This document shows positions 38,029 through 46,477 of a stretch of 64,000 bases of DNA, in pieces. A program made the translations under genes and the position numbers. Source of the stretch: Oryzomonas sp. (GTDB lineage Bacteria; Desulfobacterota; Desulfuromonadia; Geobacterales; Pseudopelobacteraceae); contig JARLHN010000007.1 in the NCBI GenBank assembly GCA_031292255.1, forward strand, positions 37,510 through 101,509. Reading direction: 5' to 3'. Position 1 is the first letter of the stretch. Each line of letters starts with the position of its first letter. The notes beneath the pieces are model-generated. The model did not search any database and had not been told where the DNA came from. It saw only the letters and a program-made list of their open reading frames with translations.

Positions 38029-39231
38029 TCAACTGGTGACAATCGCATAGGCCATGTCGGCTGCTTCGCGCATCGCCCGGACATCGTGCACCCGCAGTAT
38101 GTCCGCGCCGTTGGCGACGGCCAGGGCAACGGTTGCAGCTGTGCCGACCATGCGTTCGCCGGTTACCCGCCCCAGCGTTTTTCCGATGAATGACTTGCGG
38201 GACGTCCCCACCAACAGCGGCAGGCCGAGACTGGCGAACTCGCGCAGCCTTCGCAGGATCTCCAGGTTAGCGGCGGCGTCTTTGGCAAAACCGATGCCGG
38301 GGTCGATCACGATCCGCTCACGTTCCACCCCTGCCGAAACAGCGCTGTCCAACGAACATCGGAGCCCTGCAATGACATCGCCAAGCAGATCCTCGTAATC
38401 GGTTTGGGACTGCATCCTGTCGGGCGTGCCGCGGGTATGCATCAGGACCACGCCCGCGCCGCTTTCCGCCGCCACCTGGGCCATGACGGGATCGAACCCG
38501 AATCCGCTGATGTCGTTGATGATCTCGCCCCCGGCTGCGAGCGCACCCCGGGCTACTTCACCCTTCCATGTGTCCACAGAAATGGGGCAGGAGAGCCTTC
38601 CCGCAAGCTGCTCAATGACCGGCAAGATCCTGCGCAGCTCTTCATCAGCCGGGACCTGGGGAGCCCCCGGCCGGGTGCTTTCCCCGCCGATGTCGATGAT
38701 GTCGGCCCCTTCAGCCTCCATTTCCAGGGCGCGTTCTGCTGCCCTGTGCGGATCGAGAAACCTGCCGCCGTCTGAAAAGGAATCGGGAGTTGCGTTGAGG
38801 ATGCCCATGATGAGCGGGCGATCAAGCGCCAAGTCGCGGCGCGCCGTCCTCCATCTTTTGGGGGCTTGGGAAACGTTGGCCAAGAGGGCGGTCAACTCAT
38901 CCGCCAGGCCGGCAAGGCCGAACGGCTGGTGGACGAGTTTTTCGCAGAGCCGTCCGAGCTGTTTTTCCGTGCCCATCAGGATGACGTCGGTGGTGTCGAC
39001 ACTGCATGCCACCGTGCCGCGGGCGACCGCCGCGTCGCCGCCCAGGCCCATCATTTCCTGTTTGAGGATGTTGGCCTGACGGCAAAGGAGTTTACTCAGG
39101 TGTACGCAGCGGGTCAGCATCTTGGTGGACATCATGCCGATACCGCACGGGTCAACGCCGATCCTTGCCAGTTCGCGCTCGGCTTCCTCGCGAGAGGCAA
39201 TTGCAAGCAGTCTGGCCGGGAAGACGCTCAT
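38029..39231 (-). CDS. folP: Dihydropteroate synthase with N-terminal extension
   Basis: 400 residues from ATG 39231. The catalytic domain (about residues 135-400) joins p-aminobenzoate to the pterin: IMGILNATPDSFSDGG, GGESTRPGA, PISVDTWKGEVA, NDISGF, VIDPGIGFAK and GTSRKSFIG. The first 130 residues are extra compared with the 280-residue standard enzyme and hold a separate small domain (LSKLLCRQANILKQEMMGLGGDAAVARG). Its role is unknown. It starts one base after the ftsH stop. Confidence 0.92.
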   Translation of the reverse strand: MSVFPARLLAIASREEAERELARIGVDPCGIGMMSTKMLTRCVHLSKLLCRQANILKQEMMGLGGDAAVARGTVACSVDTTDVILMGTEKQLGRLCEKLVHQPFGLAGLADELTALLANVSQAPKRWRTARRDLALDRPLIMGILNATPDSFSDGGRFLDPHRAAERALEMEAEGADIIDIGGESTRPGAPQVPADEELRRILPVIEQLAGRLSCPISVDTWKGEVARGALAAGGEIINDISGFGFDPVMAQVAAESGAGVVLMHTRGTPDRMQSQTDYEDLLGDVIAGLRCSLDSAVSAGVERERIVIDPGIGFAKDAAANLEILRRLREFASLGLPLLVGTSRKSFIGKTLGRVTGERMVGTAATVALAVANGADILRVHDVRAMREAADMAYAIVTS

Positions 39232-39232
39232 G

Positions 39233-41116
39233 TCAGGCCTTGATATTAGTATGCTGTTGTGCTTGTGCCTGTGCCGCTTCTTCCCCGGCGGTCTGTTTCC
39301 CGTTATGGCCATAGATCGGCATGCCGGCGGCAATGATCTCATCCACCTCGGCTCCGGTCAGGTTCTCTTTTTCGATCAGGCATTCGGAGAGGTTGTGCAG
39401 GTTCTGGATGTTCTCATTGAGCAGGGTCAGGGCCCGGTCATAGCTCTCATCGACGATGCGTTTGATCTCGGTGTCGATTTCCACGGCGGTGGCTTCGCTG
39501 TAATTCTTGTGGGAAGCCATATCCCGGCCCAGGAAGATCTGTTCGTCCTTTTTGCCGAAGGAAAGCGGCCCCATCTTGTCGCTCATGCCCCATTCGCAGA
39601 CCATCTTGCGGGCCATCTCGGTGGCCTGTTCGATGTCGTTGCCCGCGCCGGTGGTAAAGGTGTTGAAGATGATCTCCTCGGCCGCACGGCCCCCCATCAG
39701 CACGGCAATGCGGGCCAGGAGCGCCTCTCGGGAGTAGCTGTGCTTGTCCTCGATGGGGAGTTGCATGGTTACGCCCAGAGCCCGGCCGCGGGGGATGATG
39801 GAAACCTTGTGGACCGGGTCGGTGCCCGGGACCAGCTTGGCGACCAGGGTGTGGCCGGCTTCATGGTAGGCGGTGCTCTTCTTCTCTTCGTCGGAAATGA
39901 CCATGCTGCGCCGTTCAACGCCCATCAAAACCTTGTCCTTGGCGTTGTCGAAATCGATGGATTCCACAACGGCCTTGTCCACCCTTGCCGCAAGGAGAGC
40001 TGCCTCGTTGACCACATTGGCCAGGTCGGCCCCTGAGAAACCGGGGGTGCCGCGGGCGATGACCGCCAAATCCACATCGGGTGAGAGCGGCACCTTTTTG
40101 GCGTGCACCTTGAGGATCATCTCGCGACCTTTGACGTCGGGACGCGGCACCACCACCTGGCGGTCGAAACGGCCGGGACGCAGCAGGGCCGGGTCGAGCA
40201 CGTCGGGCCGGTTGGTGGCGGCGATCAGTATGACCCCCTCGTTGGATTCGAAGCCGTCCATCTCCACCAGCAATTGGTTGAGGGTCTGCTCGCGTTCGTC
40301 ATGTCCGCCTCCCAACCCTGCTCCGCGGTGACGTCCCACTGCGTCTATCTCATCGATGAAGATGATGCAGGGGGCGCTCTTCTTGCCTTGCAGGAACAGG
40401 TCGCGCACCCGGCTGGCGCCGACGCCGACAAACATCTCCACAAAGTCGGAGCCGGAAATGGAGAAGAACGGCACCCCGGCCTCGCCGGCAATGGCCCTGG
40501 CCAGAAGGGTCTTGCCGGTGCCCGGAGGTCCCATCAAGAGCACCCCTTTGGGGATTCTTCCGCCCAGTTTGGTGAACTTCTTCGGGTCTTTCAGGAAGGC
40601 GATGATCTCGTTCAGTTCTTCCTTGGCCTCCTCGATGCCGGCCACATCCTCGAACGTGATCTTGCCCTGGGCCTCGGTCAGGAGCTTGGCGCGGCTCTTG
40701 CCAAAGGACATTGCCTTACCGCCGCCGACCTGCATCTGACGCATGAAGAAGATCCAGATGCCTACCAGCAGCAGCAGCGGAAACCAGGAGATAAAGATCG
40801 AGAACCAGGAAAACTTCTCCTCTTCCGGCTTGGCGATGATGATGACCTTTTTATCCAAAAGTTTTTTGGTCAGGTCGGCATCGGAATATGGTTTGTAGGT
40901 GCGAAACTCCTTGCCGTCCTTGCCCTCGAATTTGCCGGTGATGTCATTGCCCTGGATGGTGACCGTTGTAACCTTGCCGGCGTCCACCTGGGCGATGAAA
41001 TCGCTGAAATTGACCTTTTCCGCTGTGGGGCGAGGCTTGTTGAACATGTTGAAAAGCAGGATCATCATCAAGCTGATGACGAGCCAGAGCGCGAGATTTT
41101 TATAGAATTGGTTCAC
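39233..41116 (-). CDS. ftsH: ATP-dependent zinc metalloprotease FtsH
   Basis: 627 residues. Membrane-anchored AAA+ protease. Two membrane helices ([17 protein letters not shown] near 7-25 and [18 protein letters not shown] near 105-125) flank a periplasmic part. Walker A GPPGTGKT, Walker [12 protein letters not shown], second region of homology [19 protein letters not shown], and the zinc motif HEAGH (about residue 417) are intact. Precedes folP and is a housekeeping quality-control protease. Confidence 0.97.
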   Translation of the reverse strand: MNQFYKNLALWLVISLMMILLFNMFNKPRPTAEKVNFSDFIAQVDAGKVTTVTIQGNDITGKFEGKDGKEFRTYKPYSDADLTKKLLDKKVIIIAKPEEEKFSWFSIFISWFPLLLLVGIWIFFMRQMQVGGGKAMSFGKSRAKLLTEAQGKITFEDVAGIEEAKEELNEIIAFLKDPKKFTKLGGRIPKGVLLMGPPGTGKTLLARAIAGEAGVPFFSISGSDFVEMFVGVGASRVRDLFLQGKKSAPCIIFIDEIDAVGRHRGAGLGGGHDEREQTLNQLLVEMDGFESNEGVILIAATNRPDVLDPALLRPGRFDRQVVVPRPDVKGREMILKVHAKKVPLSPDVDLAVIARGTPGFSGADLANVVNEAALLAARVDKAVVESIDFDNAKDKVLMGVERRSMVISDEEKKSTAYHEAGHTLVAKLVPGTDPVHKVSIIPRGRALGVTMQLPIEDKHSYSREALLARIAVLMGGRAAEEIIFNTFTTGAGNDIEQATEMARKMVCEWGMSDKMGPLSFGKKDEQIFLGRDMASHKNYSEATAVEIDTEIKRIVDESYDRALTLLNENIQNLHNLSECLIEKENLTGAEVDEIIAAGMPIYGHNGKQTAGEEAAQAQAQQHTNIKA

Positions 41117-41268
41117 GGTTTACTCCTGTAGACGAATATGTGAATTGTTTTCGTGTAAATTATAATTTATTACCATAACAGAGTGCTTATTGACAAGTTC
41201 AATCGATTGAAAACATGATTTCACGAGCCCTTGAGGATTGTCGGCAAACGGCTCGGCAGGCTGCGCCA

Positions 41269-42666
41269 TCATGTCTTCGAGAAGACCGCCTTGATGGCGC
41301 GGTCGGATGTGCCGTCAAGGCGGGCATGCTGCGAAGCGCGCAGGCCGCAGACCCAGAGCAGCGTATCGTCGCAGAAGAGCAGGGGGATGCTCCGGCGTTG
41401 GGACCGGGGAACCTTGGCGTCGATGAAAAGCTCCTTGACTTTCTTGCTGCCTGCCATGCCGAAAGGGGCAATGCGGTCGCCGTCTTGGAACGTGCGAATA
41501 TGCCACGGAAAGGGGGTGCGATCCGGATTGAAGAGTGCGGTATCGGCCGCGAGCGGCTCGGCAACAACCGATGCGGGGACTGAGGTAAGGGTCAGGGATG
41601 CGCCTCCGGGGAGCGGATAATGCCCGGTACCGGTGATCGCCAACTCACCCATGGCCGCCGGCGGAGGCGCGAAGGTGCGCCGCAGCACGAGGGAGCCGTA
41701 CTCGCGAAGGGCGGTAATACGCTGAGGCAGGTTCAGGACCGCATTGGGACGTGGGGAATCCAAAAGGTGTTCCATGGCCTTGATGTGCCGGCCGGTGAAG
41801 TGGTCCAGGTTGCCGGCCAGACGTTCCAGCAGAAGGCGAAGAAACCTGCGGCGCAGTGCAGGCGGCTGCTCCGTCAGGTGTTTGACGGAGCAGGTAAACG
41901 TATCGCCATCCCTAGCGCAGGCCCGGTCAACGACCTCCTTCGTAAGCTGGTTCAGGAGATGGTGTTCATCCGCCAGCACGGCGGCGGTTGCGGCCAGGCG
42001 CTCCCGGATGGCGGGGTTGTACTGCTCCAGCAGGGGCAACAATTCATGGCGGATACGGTTGCGAAGAAAGGCGGTGTCCTGATTGCTGGCGTCTTCTCGC
42101 CACGCCAACCCTCGCTCCGCCAGGTAGGTCGTCAATTCTGCCCTCGTGATCCCCAGCAGTGGGCGGATGAATTTGCGCCCATTGCGGTAGGGCATGCCGG
42201 CCAGTCCTCCCGGACCTGCGCCCCGCAGGAGACGCATCAAAACAGTCTCGGCCTGGTCGTCGGCATGGTGCGCCAGGGCGACCGCCGTTGCTTGCCATGA
42301 ATCGCGGAGTTCAGAGAGAAAGCCTATGCGTACCCGCCGGCCGGCATCTTCCAGGTTGAGCCGCTCTTTCCGGGAATGCTCTTTCACATCGATACGTCGG
42401 CATTCCAGAGGAATACGGTATTGCTCCGCAAGGGACCGGACGAACTCCTCGTCGCGGTCCGATTCCGGACCGCGCAGGCAATGGTTCACGTGGGCCGCCA
42501 CGAGCCGCGGCGAAAGTTCGGGCAGTCGGGAGAGCAGATCAAGCAGGGCGGTGGAATCGGCCCCGCCGGAGAGTGCCACAATGATGGTGTCGCCCGGCGC
42601 GAAGAGCCTATGCTCGCGGATACTGCGAGCAACCCGTGCGGGGAGGGCTGTGGTAATGGTGGTCAC
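41269..42666 (-). CDS. tilS: tRNA(Ile)-lysidine synthase
   Basis: 465 residues. It modifies C34 of tRNA-Ile(CAU) to lysidine. The PP-loop is IIVALSGGADSTALLDLL; also VNHCLRGPESDRDE, ALAHHADDQAETVLMRLLRG and RNRIRHELLPLL. The C-terminal third has the PheT-like substrate domain (VKELFIDAKVPRSQRRSIPL). Overlaps the lipoprotein stop by 4 bp; followed by ftsH after 152 bp. Confidence 0.95.
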   Translation of the reverse strand: MTTITTALPARVARSIREHRLFAPGDTIIVALSGGADSTALLDLLSRLPELSPRLVAAHVNHCLRGPESDRDEEFVRSLAEQYRIPLECRRIDVKEHSRKERLNLEDAGRRVRIGFLSELRDSWQATAVALAHHADDQAETVLMRLLRGAGPGGLAGMPYRNGRKFIRPLLGITRAELTTYLAERGLAWREDASNQDTAFLRNRIRHELLPLLEQYNPAIRERLAATAAVLADEHHLLNQLTKEVVDRACARDGDTFTCSVKHLTEQPPALRRRFLRLLLERLAGNLDHFTGRHIKAMEHLLDSPRPNAVLNLPQRITALREYGSLVLRRTFAPPPAAMGELAITGTGHYPLPGGASLTLTSVPASVVAEPLAADTALFNPDRTPFPWHIRTFQDGDRIAPFGMAGSKKVKELFIDAKVPRSQRRSIPLLFCDDTLLWVCGLRASQHARLDGTSDRAIKAVFSKT

Positions 42667-43280
42667 TTTTTCTCAATCAGGGCGATGATGTCGGGGATGA
42701 TCTGCTGCATGGCGTCCTGCAGGGACTGGAGCATGATCTTCTCTTTGGTTTCCCTTGAAGCGGTGAGCAAGGTGCTGTTGTCGCGGGAGTCCACCGTGAA
42801 GGTTTTTACCTTGGCGCCTTTCAGGAATACTTCGACGTTGAACGTGAGTTCATGTTTGATCTGGTCGCTGGTCAGACCCTTGTTGACGTTCAGGACCACA
42901 TTGATATCGGTAATGAGGATGCCCCGCGAAACAGCGGCAGGAAGGGATGGGGCGGAGGTTACGGTATAGCCCGCGTGTTTCAATTCGAGCACCATTGCGT
43001 CGGTTATCCATTCGCCCAGGGGGCGGTCGGAGAGAAGATCGGCCCGGTGCACGCCGTGGACATTGTTGATGGAGCCGATGATCCACTCCCCCTTGCTGTT
43101 TTGGACGGTCGAAGGGGGGGCGGCCAGTGATACGGCGATCTCTCCGTCGTATCTGCCAAAGGGGCGGTCCAATGGTGCATAGTTCAGGGCGATCTTCTGA
43201 TCGACCGTGGCACAGCCTGCCAGGCCCGACAAAACCATGATGAGTCCCAGAAACAGCAGGAAGGGGGAACGTGGATTCAT
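42663..43280 (-). CDS. YajG-like lipoprotein
   Basis: 205 residues with a signal peptide and a lipobox (LSGLAGC, Cys at about residue 23), so it is an outer-membrane or periplasmic lipoprotein. The remainder (IALNYAPLDRPFGRYDGEIAV..., ILITDINVVLNVNKG) resembles YajG-type lipoproteins by layout only. It overlaps tilS by 4 bp. Confidence 0.75.
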   Translation of the reverse strand: MNPRSPFLLFLGLIMVLSGLAGCATVDQKIALNYAPLDRPFGRYDGEIAVSLAAPPSTVQNSKGEWIIGSINNVHGVHRADLLSDRPLGEWITDAMVLELKHAGYTVTSAPSLPAAVSRGILITDINVVLNVNKGLTSDQIKHELTFNVEVFLKGAKVKTFTVDSRDNSTLLTASRETKEKIMLQSLQDAMQQIIPDIIALIEKK

Positions 43281-43439
43281 GCGTATTCACCTCGTGGTAT
43301 TGAGATACAATAAGTTGGCTGCCAGCGTTTTACTATATCAAAAAAAGGTGGTGTTGTAATCCCGCTAAATTAGTCTGCTTGCATTACGCTATACGAAGAA
43401 TGTAAACTAAACATAATCTAATTGTAGAGGATTCAGGCC

Positions 43440-43715
43440 ATGCAGTCTCCGCCATGCGAAGCAACTCAACCATCTCCAACAGTGGTGCCCCGTCAACAAG
43501 GAGCCCACCCGTCCGGGAGCGAGACAACAGTGTCCGGGAAGGCCGCCACTGCCGCCACCCAGTCGCTGAGCCTGTCTGAAGATGTCGTTACCCTGTCCTC
43601 CTCCCACGATGGTTCTTTCCCCAAAAAGGAAGCCTCGCAGCCGGTGAGCAACGAGGAAAGACAGGCGCTCTTGAACTTAAATACTTCGCGGGACGGATTT
43701 TCGGTTTACGGGTAG
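43440..43715 (+). CDS. Small Ser/Thr-rich protein, unknown
   Basis: 91 residues, hydrophilic, low complexity, rich in Ser, Thr, Pro and Gln. The C-terminus NEERQALLNLNTSRDGFSVYG ends in a short motif seen in small proteins of this group, but I do not recognise a family. GAGG lies nine bases upstream. A possible terminator follows at 43808. Coding is likely but not certain. Confidence 0.5.
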   Translation: MQSPPCEATQPSPTVVPRQQGAHPSGSETTVSGKAATAATQSLSLSEDVVTLSSSHDGSFPKKEASQPVSNEERQALLNLNTSRDGFSVYG

Positions 43716-43807
43716 TTTTCAGGGACGGAAAATTATGTGATGCGCCGGTTGGATGAGTTGATTCGTCAATAAGCAACATGTGAATTGGTATAGTTGTTGC
43801 TAGGGAT

Positions 43808-43832
43808 AACCCGTTAATAGCGGGTTTTTTTA
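43808..43832 (+). terminator. Intrinsic terminator
   Basis: AACCCG, seven-base loop, CGGGTT, then a run of T's. It lies between the small protein and the next receiver gene. Confidence 0.75.
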
Positions 43833-43864
43833 TTGCCCGTACTGTCCCGACGGAGAGATCTGCC

Positions 43865-44281
43865 ATGAAGATGACCCGTAAGCTTGCCCACCCAATTTCA
43901 ATACTGGTTGTGGAGGAAGACGATTTATCACGAGAAATCCTTGCAGCCATCATCCCGAAGAGGTTTCCCCATGCCGTCGTGTCCTCGGCCGCCAACTGCA
44001 AGGCAGGCCTGGACCTCATGAAAAAGCGCCCGCCGGACATCGTTATCACGGATATTGTCATGTCGGAGATGGATGGCACCAGGAAGGAGGTTCGTAACCC
44101 TTCCGTCCAGTCCGATACCAAACTCATCGTGATCACGGCCGACTCAGAAAGACAGGTTCGGAAAGACGCCACCTTGTCCAGCATGAGGGTCGATCATTAT
44201 CTCTTCAAGCCGGTTAGCTGCCCGGACCTGTTTGCTGCAATAGAACAATGCATTTCCAAGGTGGCGGGTGGGACGGCTTAG
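43865..44281 (+). CDS. Single-domain response regulator
   Basis: 138 residues, a receiver only. Acidic residues in ILVVEEDDLSRE, phosphoacceptor Asp in IVITDIVMSEMDG, Thr in LIVITADSE and Lys in YLFKPVSCPDL. With no output domain it probably relays phosphate or acts by docking. Short start spacing after a GGAGAG ribosome site. No kinase is adjacent. Confidence 0.85.
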   Translation: MKMTRKLAHPISILVVEEDDLSREILAAIIPKRFPHAVVSSAANCKAGLDLMKKRPPDIVITDIVMSEMDGTRKEVRNPSVQSDTKLIVITADSERQVRKDATLSSMRVDHYLFKPVSCPDLFAAIEQCISKVAGGTA

Positions 44282-44300
44282 AGCTTGTTCGTAAATAACC

Positions 44301-44331
44301 AGTTTCCATCCGAAAACTCCGGATGAAAACT
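44301..44331. terminator. Convergent hairpin between the receiver and holin-like genes
   Basis: AGTTTCCATCCG and CGGATGAAAACT form a near-perfect stem around a seven-base loop, between the two convergent stops. T-run is short, so moderate support. Confidence 0.55.
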
Positions 44332-44333
44332 AA

Positions 44334-44681
44334 CTAGCGGTCCCGGCGGACGAACATGCTGAGGAGAAAGCTGAACAGGCTGAAGAGCAGTGCCGCCACG
44401 AAAGCGGTGGCAAAGCCGGATACCCGGAAGCCGTGGACCAGCGTAGCGGCAAGATAAAACATCACCCCATTGATGACCAGGGTAAAAAGCCCCAGGGTCA
44501 GCACGGTTACCGGGAGTGTCAGCAGGATGATGACCGGCCGCAGGAAGGCATTCAGCAATCCGATCACCAATGCACCTGCCAGGAGATCCTGGAAACGGTC
44601 GATCTGAATGCCAGGGACCAGTTTCATTACAAGGAAGAGGGCAAAGGAATTCAATGCCCAGGTGAGGATAAGGCGTGTCAT
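44334..44681 (-). CDS. Phage-holin-type small membrane protein (PF04020-like)
   Basis: 115 residues, four membrane helices (LNSFALFLVMKLVPGIQI, GALVIGLLNAFLRPVIILLT, VTVLTLGLFTLVINGVMFYL, AFVAALLFSLFSFLLSMF). It matches the four-helix family often labelled phage holin family 4 superfamily but normally chromosomal and not phage. Role unknown. Followed downstream by nothing on the same strand. Confidence 0.85.
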   Translation of the reverse strand: MTRLILTWALNSFALFLVMKLVPGIQIDRFQDLLAGALVIGLLNAFLRPVIILLTLPVTVLTLGLFTLVINGVMFYLAATLVHGFRVSGFATAFVAALLFSLFSFLLSMFVRRDR

Positions 44682-44760
44682 GGTTTCCTCCGACGACTTG
44701 TTAAAACCATTTTTTCACTTTTGAGAAACATGGCCATTGCCGCAGCGATGGCCAACATCA

Positions 44761-45723
44761 TCACATACCCAGGATGTCGGCCATGTGCACCAGATCATGG
44801 TTCAGTTTTTTCTGGCCCCCCTTGACAACCATCTCAAGCAGCGTGGTGGTCAGCGAGTTGGCCGACAGGCCGAGCATGACCCCTTTGGTCCCGGAGAGCA
44901 AGAGTTCAACCGCTTTCAGGCCGAAGCGGCTTCCGAGCAGACGATCAAAGACCGTGGGCGCGCCACCCCTCTGGTAGTGCCCCAGTACGGTTACCCGGGT
45001 CTCGAAGCCCGCGCAATCCTTGATGCTGTCGGCGATCTCCCGGGCATCCCCAGCCCCCTCTGCCATGATGATCAGGGCATTGGTACGCCCCTCCTCGTAA
45101 CGGCGCCGCAAGAGGTGGCACATCTCGGTCAGGTCGAAGTCCACCTCCGGCACAATGGCGAATTCGGCGCCGGTGGCAATGGCCGAGGTCGAGGCCAGGT
45201 AGCCGGAGTTGCGTCCCATTACCTCCACTATGAAGGCCCGGTCGTGGGAACTGGCGGTATCCTTGATGCAGTCCACGGCGTAGAGGATGTTGTTCAGTGC
45301 CGTATCCACCCCCAGTGCCATGTCGGTGTACGGGATGTCGTTATCGATGCTGGCCGGGATGCCGATCACCGGGAAACCCAGTATGTCGAGGGCGTGGGCG
45401 CCGCAGAGCGAACCGTCGCCGCCGATCACGATCAACCCTTCCACCTTTTCCTTCAACAGGTTGTCCAGCGCCTTCCTGCGGCCATCCTCGCTGCGGAATT
45501 CCTGGGAGCGGGCCGACTGCAGGAAGGTGCCGCCCCGCTGGAGTACCCCTGAAACGGCCCTGCTCGTCAGCACCAAGTAGTCGTTTTTCAGCAGTCCGGC
45601 AAAACCCTTGCGGTAGCCGATCATCTCCACATCATTGGCGATGGCGGTACGTGCCGCGGCGCGGATCACGGCGTTCATGCCGGAACAGTCACCACCGCTG
45701 GTAAGAATGGCGAGTCGCTTCAT
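44761..45723 (-). CDS. pfkA: ATP-dependent 6-phosphofructokinase
   Basis: 320 residues. It phosphorylates fructose 6-phosphate. Motifs: LAILTSGGDCSGMNAVIRAA (the usual GGDAPGMN is altered to DCS), GGDGS typical of ATP-using enzymes, ASIDNDIPYTDMALG with the catalytic Asp, EVMGRNSGYLA and TVLGHYQRGGAP. The altered loop near the ATP site could change nucleotide affinity. Single-gene unit. Confidence 0.93.
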   Translation of the reverse strand: MKRLAILTSGGDCSGMNAVIRAAARTAIANDVEMIGYRKGFAGLLKNDYLVLTSRAVSGVLQRGGTFLQSARSQEFRSEDGRRKALDNLLKEKVEGLIVIGGDGSLCGAHALDILGFPVIGIPASIDNDIPYTDMALGVDTALNNILYAVDCIKDTASSHDRAFIVEVMGRNSGYLASTSAIATGAEFAIVPEVDFDLTEMCHLLRRRYEEGRTNALIIMAEGAGDAREIADSIKDCAGFETRVTVLGHYQRGGAPTVFDRLLGSRFGLKAVELLLSGTKGVMLGLSANSLTTTLLEMVVKGGQKKLNHDLVHMADILGM

Positions 45724-45814
45724 GTGAAAGCCTCCTCAAGCAGAATATGTCAGATAATTTTATGGAAAAGCTGATGAAATGACCGGGAACGGAGGTCGAA
45801 AGAATCTTCCTGTC

Positions 45815-46177
45815 TTACCCGATCAAGATATCCACATCCACCCGAAGCGCTTCGGAAAGCTTCTTCAACAGGTTAACCGATGGTTCGCGCTTACCATTTT
45901 CGATCTGGGAGAGCGCGGCGGCCGAGACACCACAGGTTGAACCGAGTTCCTCCAGCGTCAAGCCGCGATACTCCCGAAATACCTTCAGGGAATGCGAGCC
46001 GTCTATGATTTGGTTCATAACGGCAGCAGGGAAAGACTCTCCCGGATTCGTGCGGTATTCTCGAATGTCCCGTGCATCCTCAAGATCTTCAAGGCGTTTG
46101 ATGAGGTTTCGATACTCGATAATCGGTAAAACTGCGAACTCCGGTTTACCGTCCTTCTTCAAAACTTGCGCTTTCAT
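45815..46177 (-). CDS. HTH antitoxin
   Basis: 120 residues. The N-terminal 40 residues (MKAQVLKKDGKPEFAVLPIIEY) look like the Phd/YefM type of antitoxin start; residues 63-118 are an XRE helix-turn-helix (REYRGLTLEELGSTCGVSAA, ALSQIENGKREPSVNLLKKL). It overlaps the toxin gene by 4 bp. Likely binds the toxin and the palindromic operator upstream. Confidence 0.86.
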   Translation of the reverse strand: MKAQVLKKDGKPEFAVLPIIEYRNLIKRLEDLEDARDIREYRTNPGESFPAAVMNQIIDGSHSLKVFREYRGLTLEELGSTCGVSAAALSQIENGKREPSVNLLKKLSEALRVDVDILIG

Positions 46178-46431
46178 TTGTAAGCATCTCCACGCGGCTT
46201 GATCTTTACAACAACAATGATCAGCCTGTCGTCAATGATGTCGTACAACACACGCCAATCGCCTATCCTCAGCCGGTATCCTCCAATGCCTTCAAGCTTT
46301 TTGACATTGTTGTTCGCGGAATAGGGCGATTTGGCAAGCAGCTCGATCTTGGCTCTGATGAGCCGTGCCGGGTCTCGCGGCATCTTCAGGAGCGTCTTGA
46401 TGGCCTGTTGTTGGTATTCAATCTGATACAT
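46174..46431 (-). CDS. RelE-family toxin
   Basis: 85 residues. RelE/ParE fold: YQIEYQQQAIKTLLKMPRD, KKLEGIGGYRLRIGDWRVLYDI and the basic tail VVVKIKPRGDAYK. Members cut mRNA on the ribosome. Toxin precedes antitoxin, the reverse of relBE, as in several RelE/HTH systems. The tail keeps the expected basic and Tyr residues, so it looks active. Confidence 0.9.
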   Translation of the reverse strand: MYQIEYQQQAIKTLLKMPRDPARLIRAKIELLAKSPYSANNNVKKLEGIGGYRLRIGDWRVLYDIIDDRLIIVVVKIKPRGDAYK

Positions 46432-46438
46432 GGATATT

Positions 46439-46477
46439 TTAACTTTAAGTTAAATTGCTTGCAACTAAAAGTTAACT
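46439..46477 (-). promoter_or_regulatory. Toxin-antitoxin operator
   Basis: TTAACTTTAAGTTAA (46439-46453) is a perfect palindrome about its central T, and AGTTAACT (46470-46477) a second. Both lie within 40 bases upstream of the toxin start, in the end of rarA. Such sites fit autorepression by the HTH antitoxin. Confidence 0.6.

Noticed and set aside
43716-43864. Cyclic di-GMP riboswitch ahead of the lone receiver gene
   Set aside because: The region has a terminator hairpin but lacks the conserved GEMM loops and receptor sequence.
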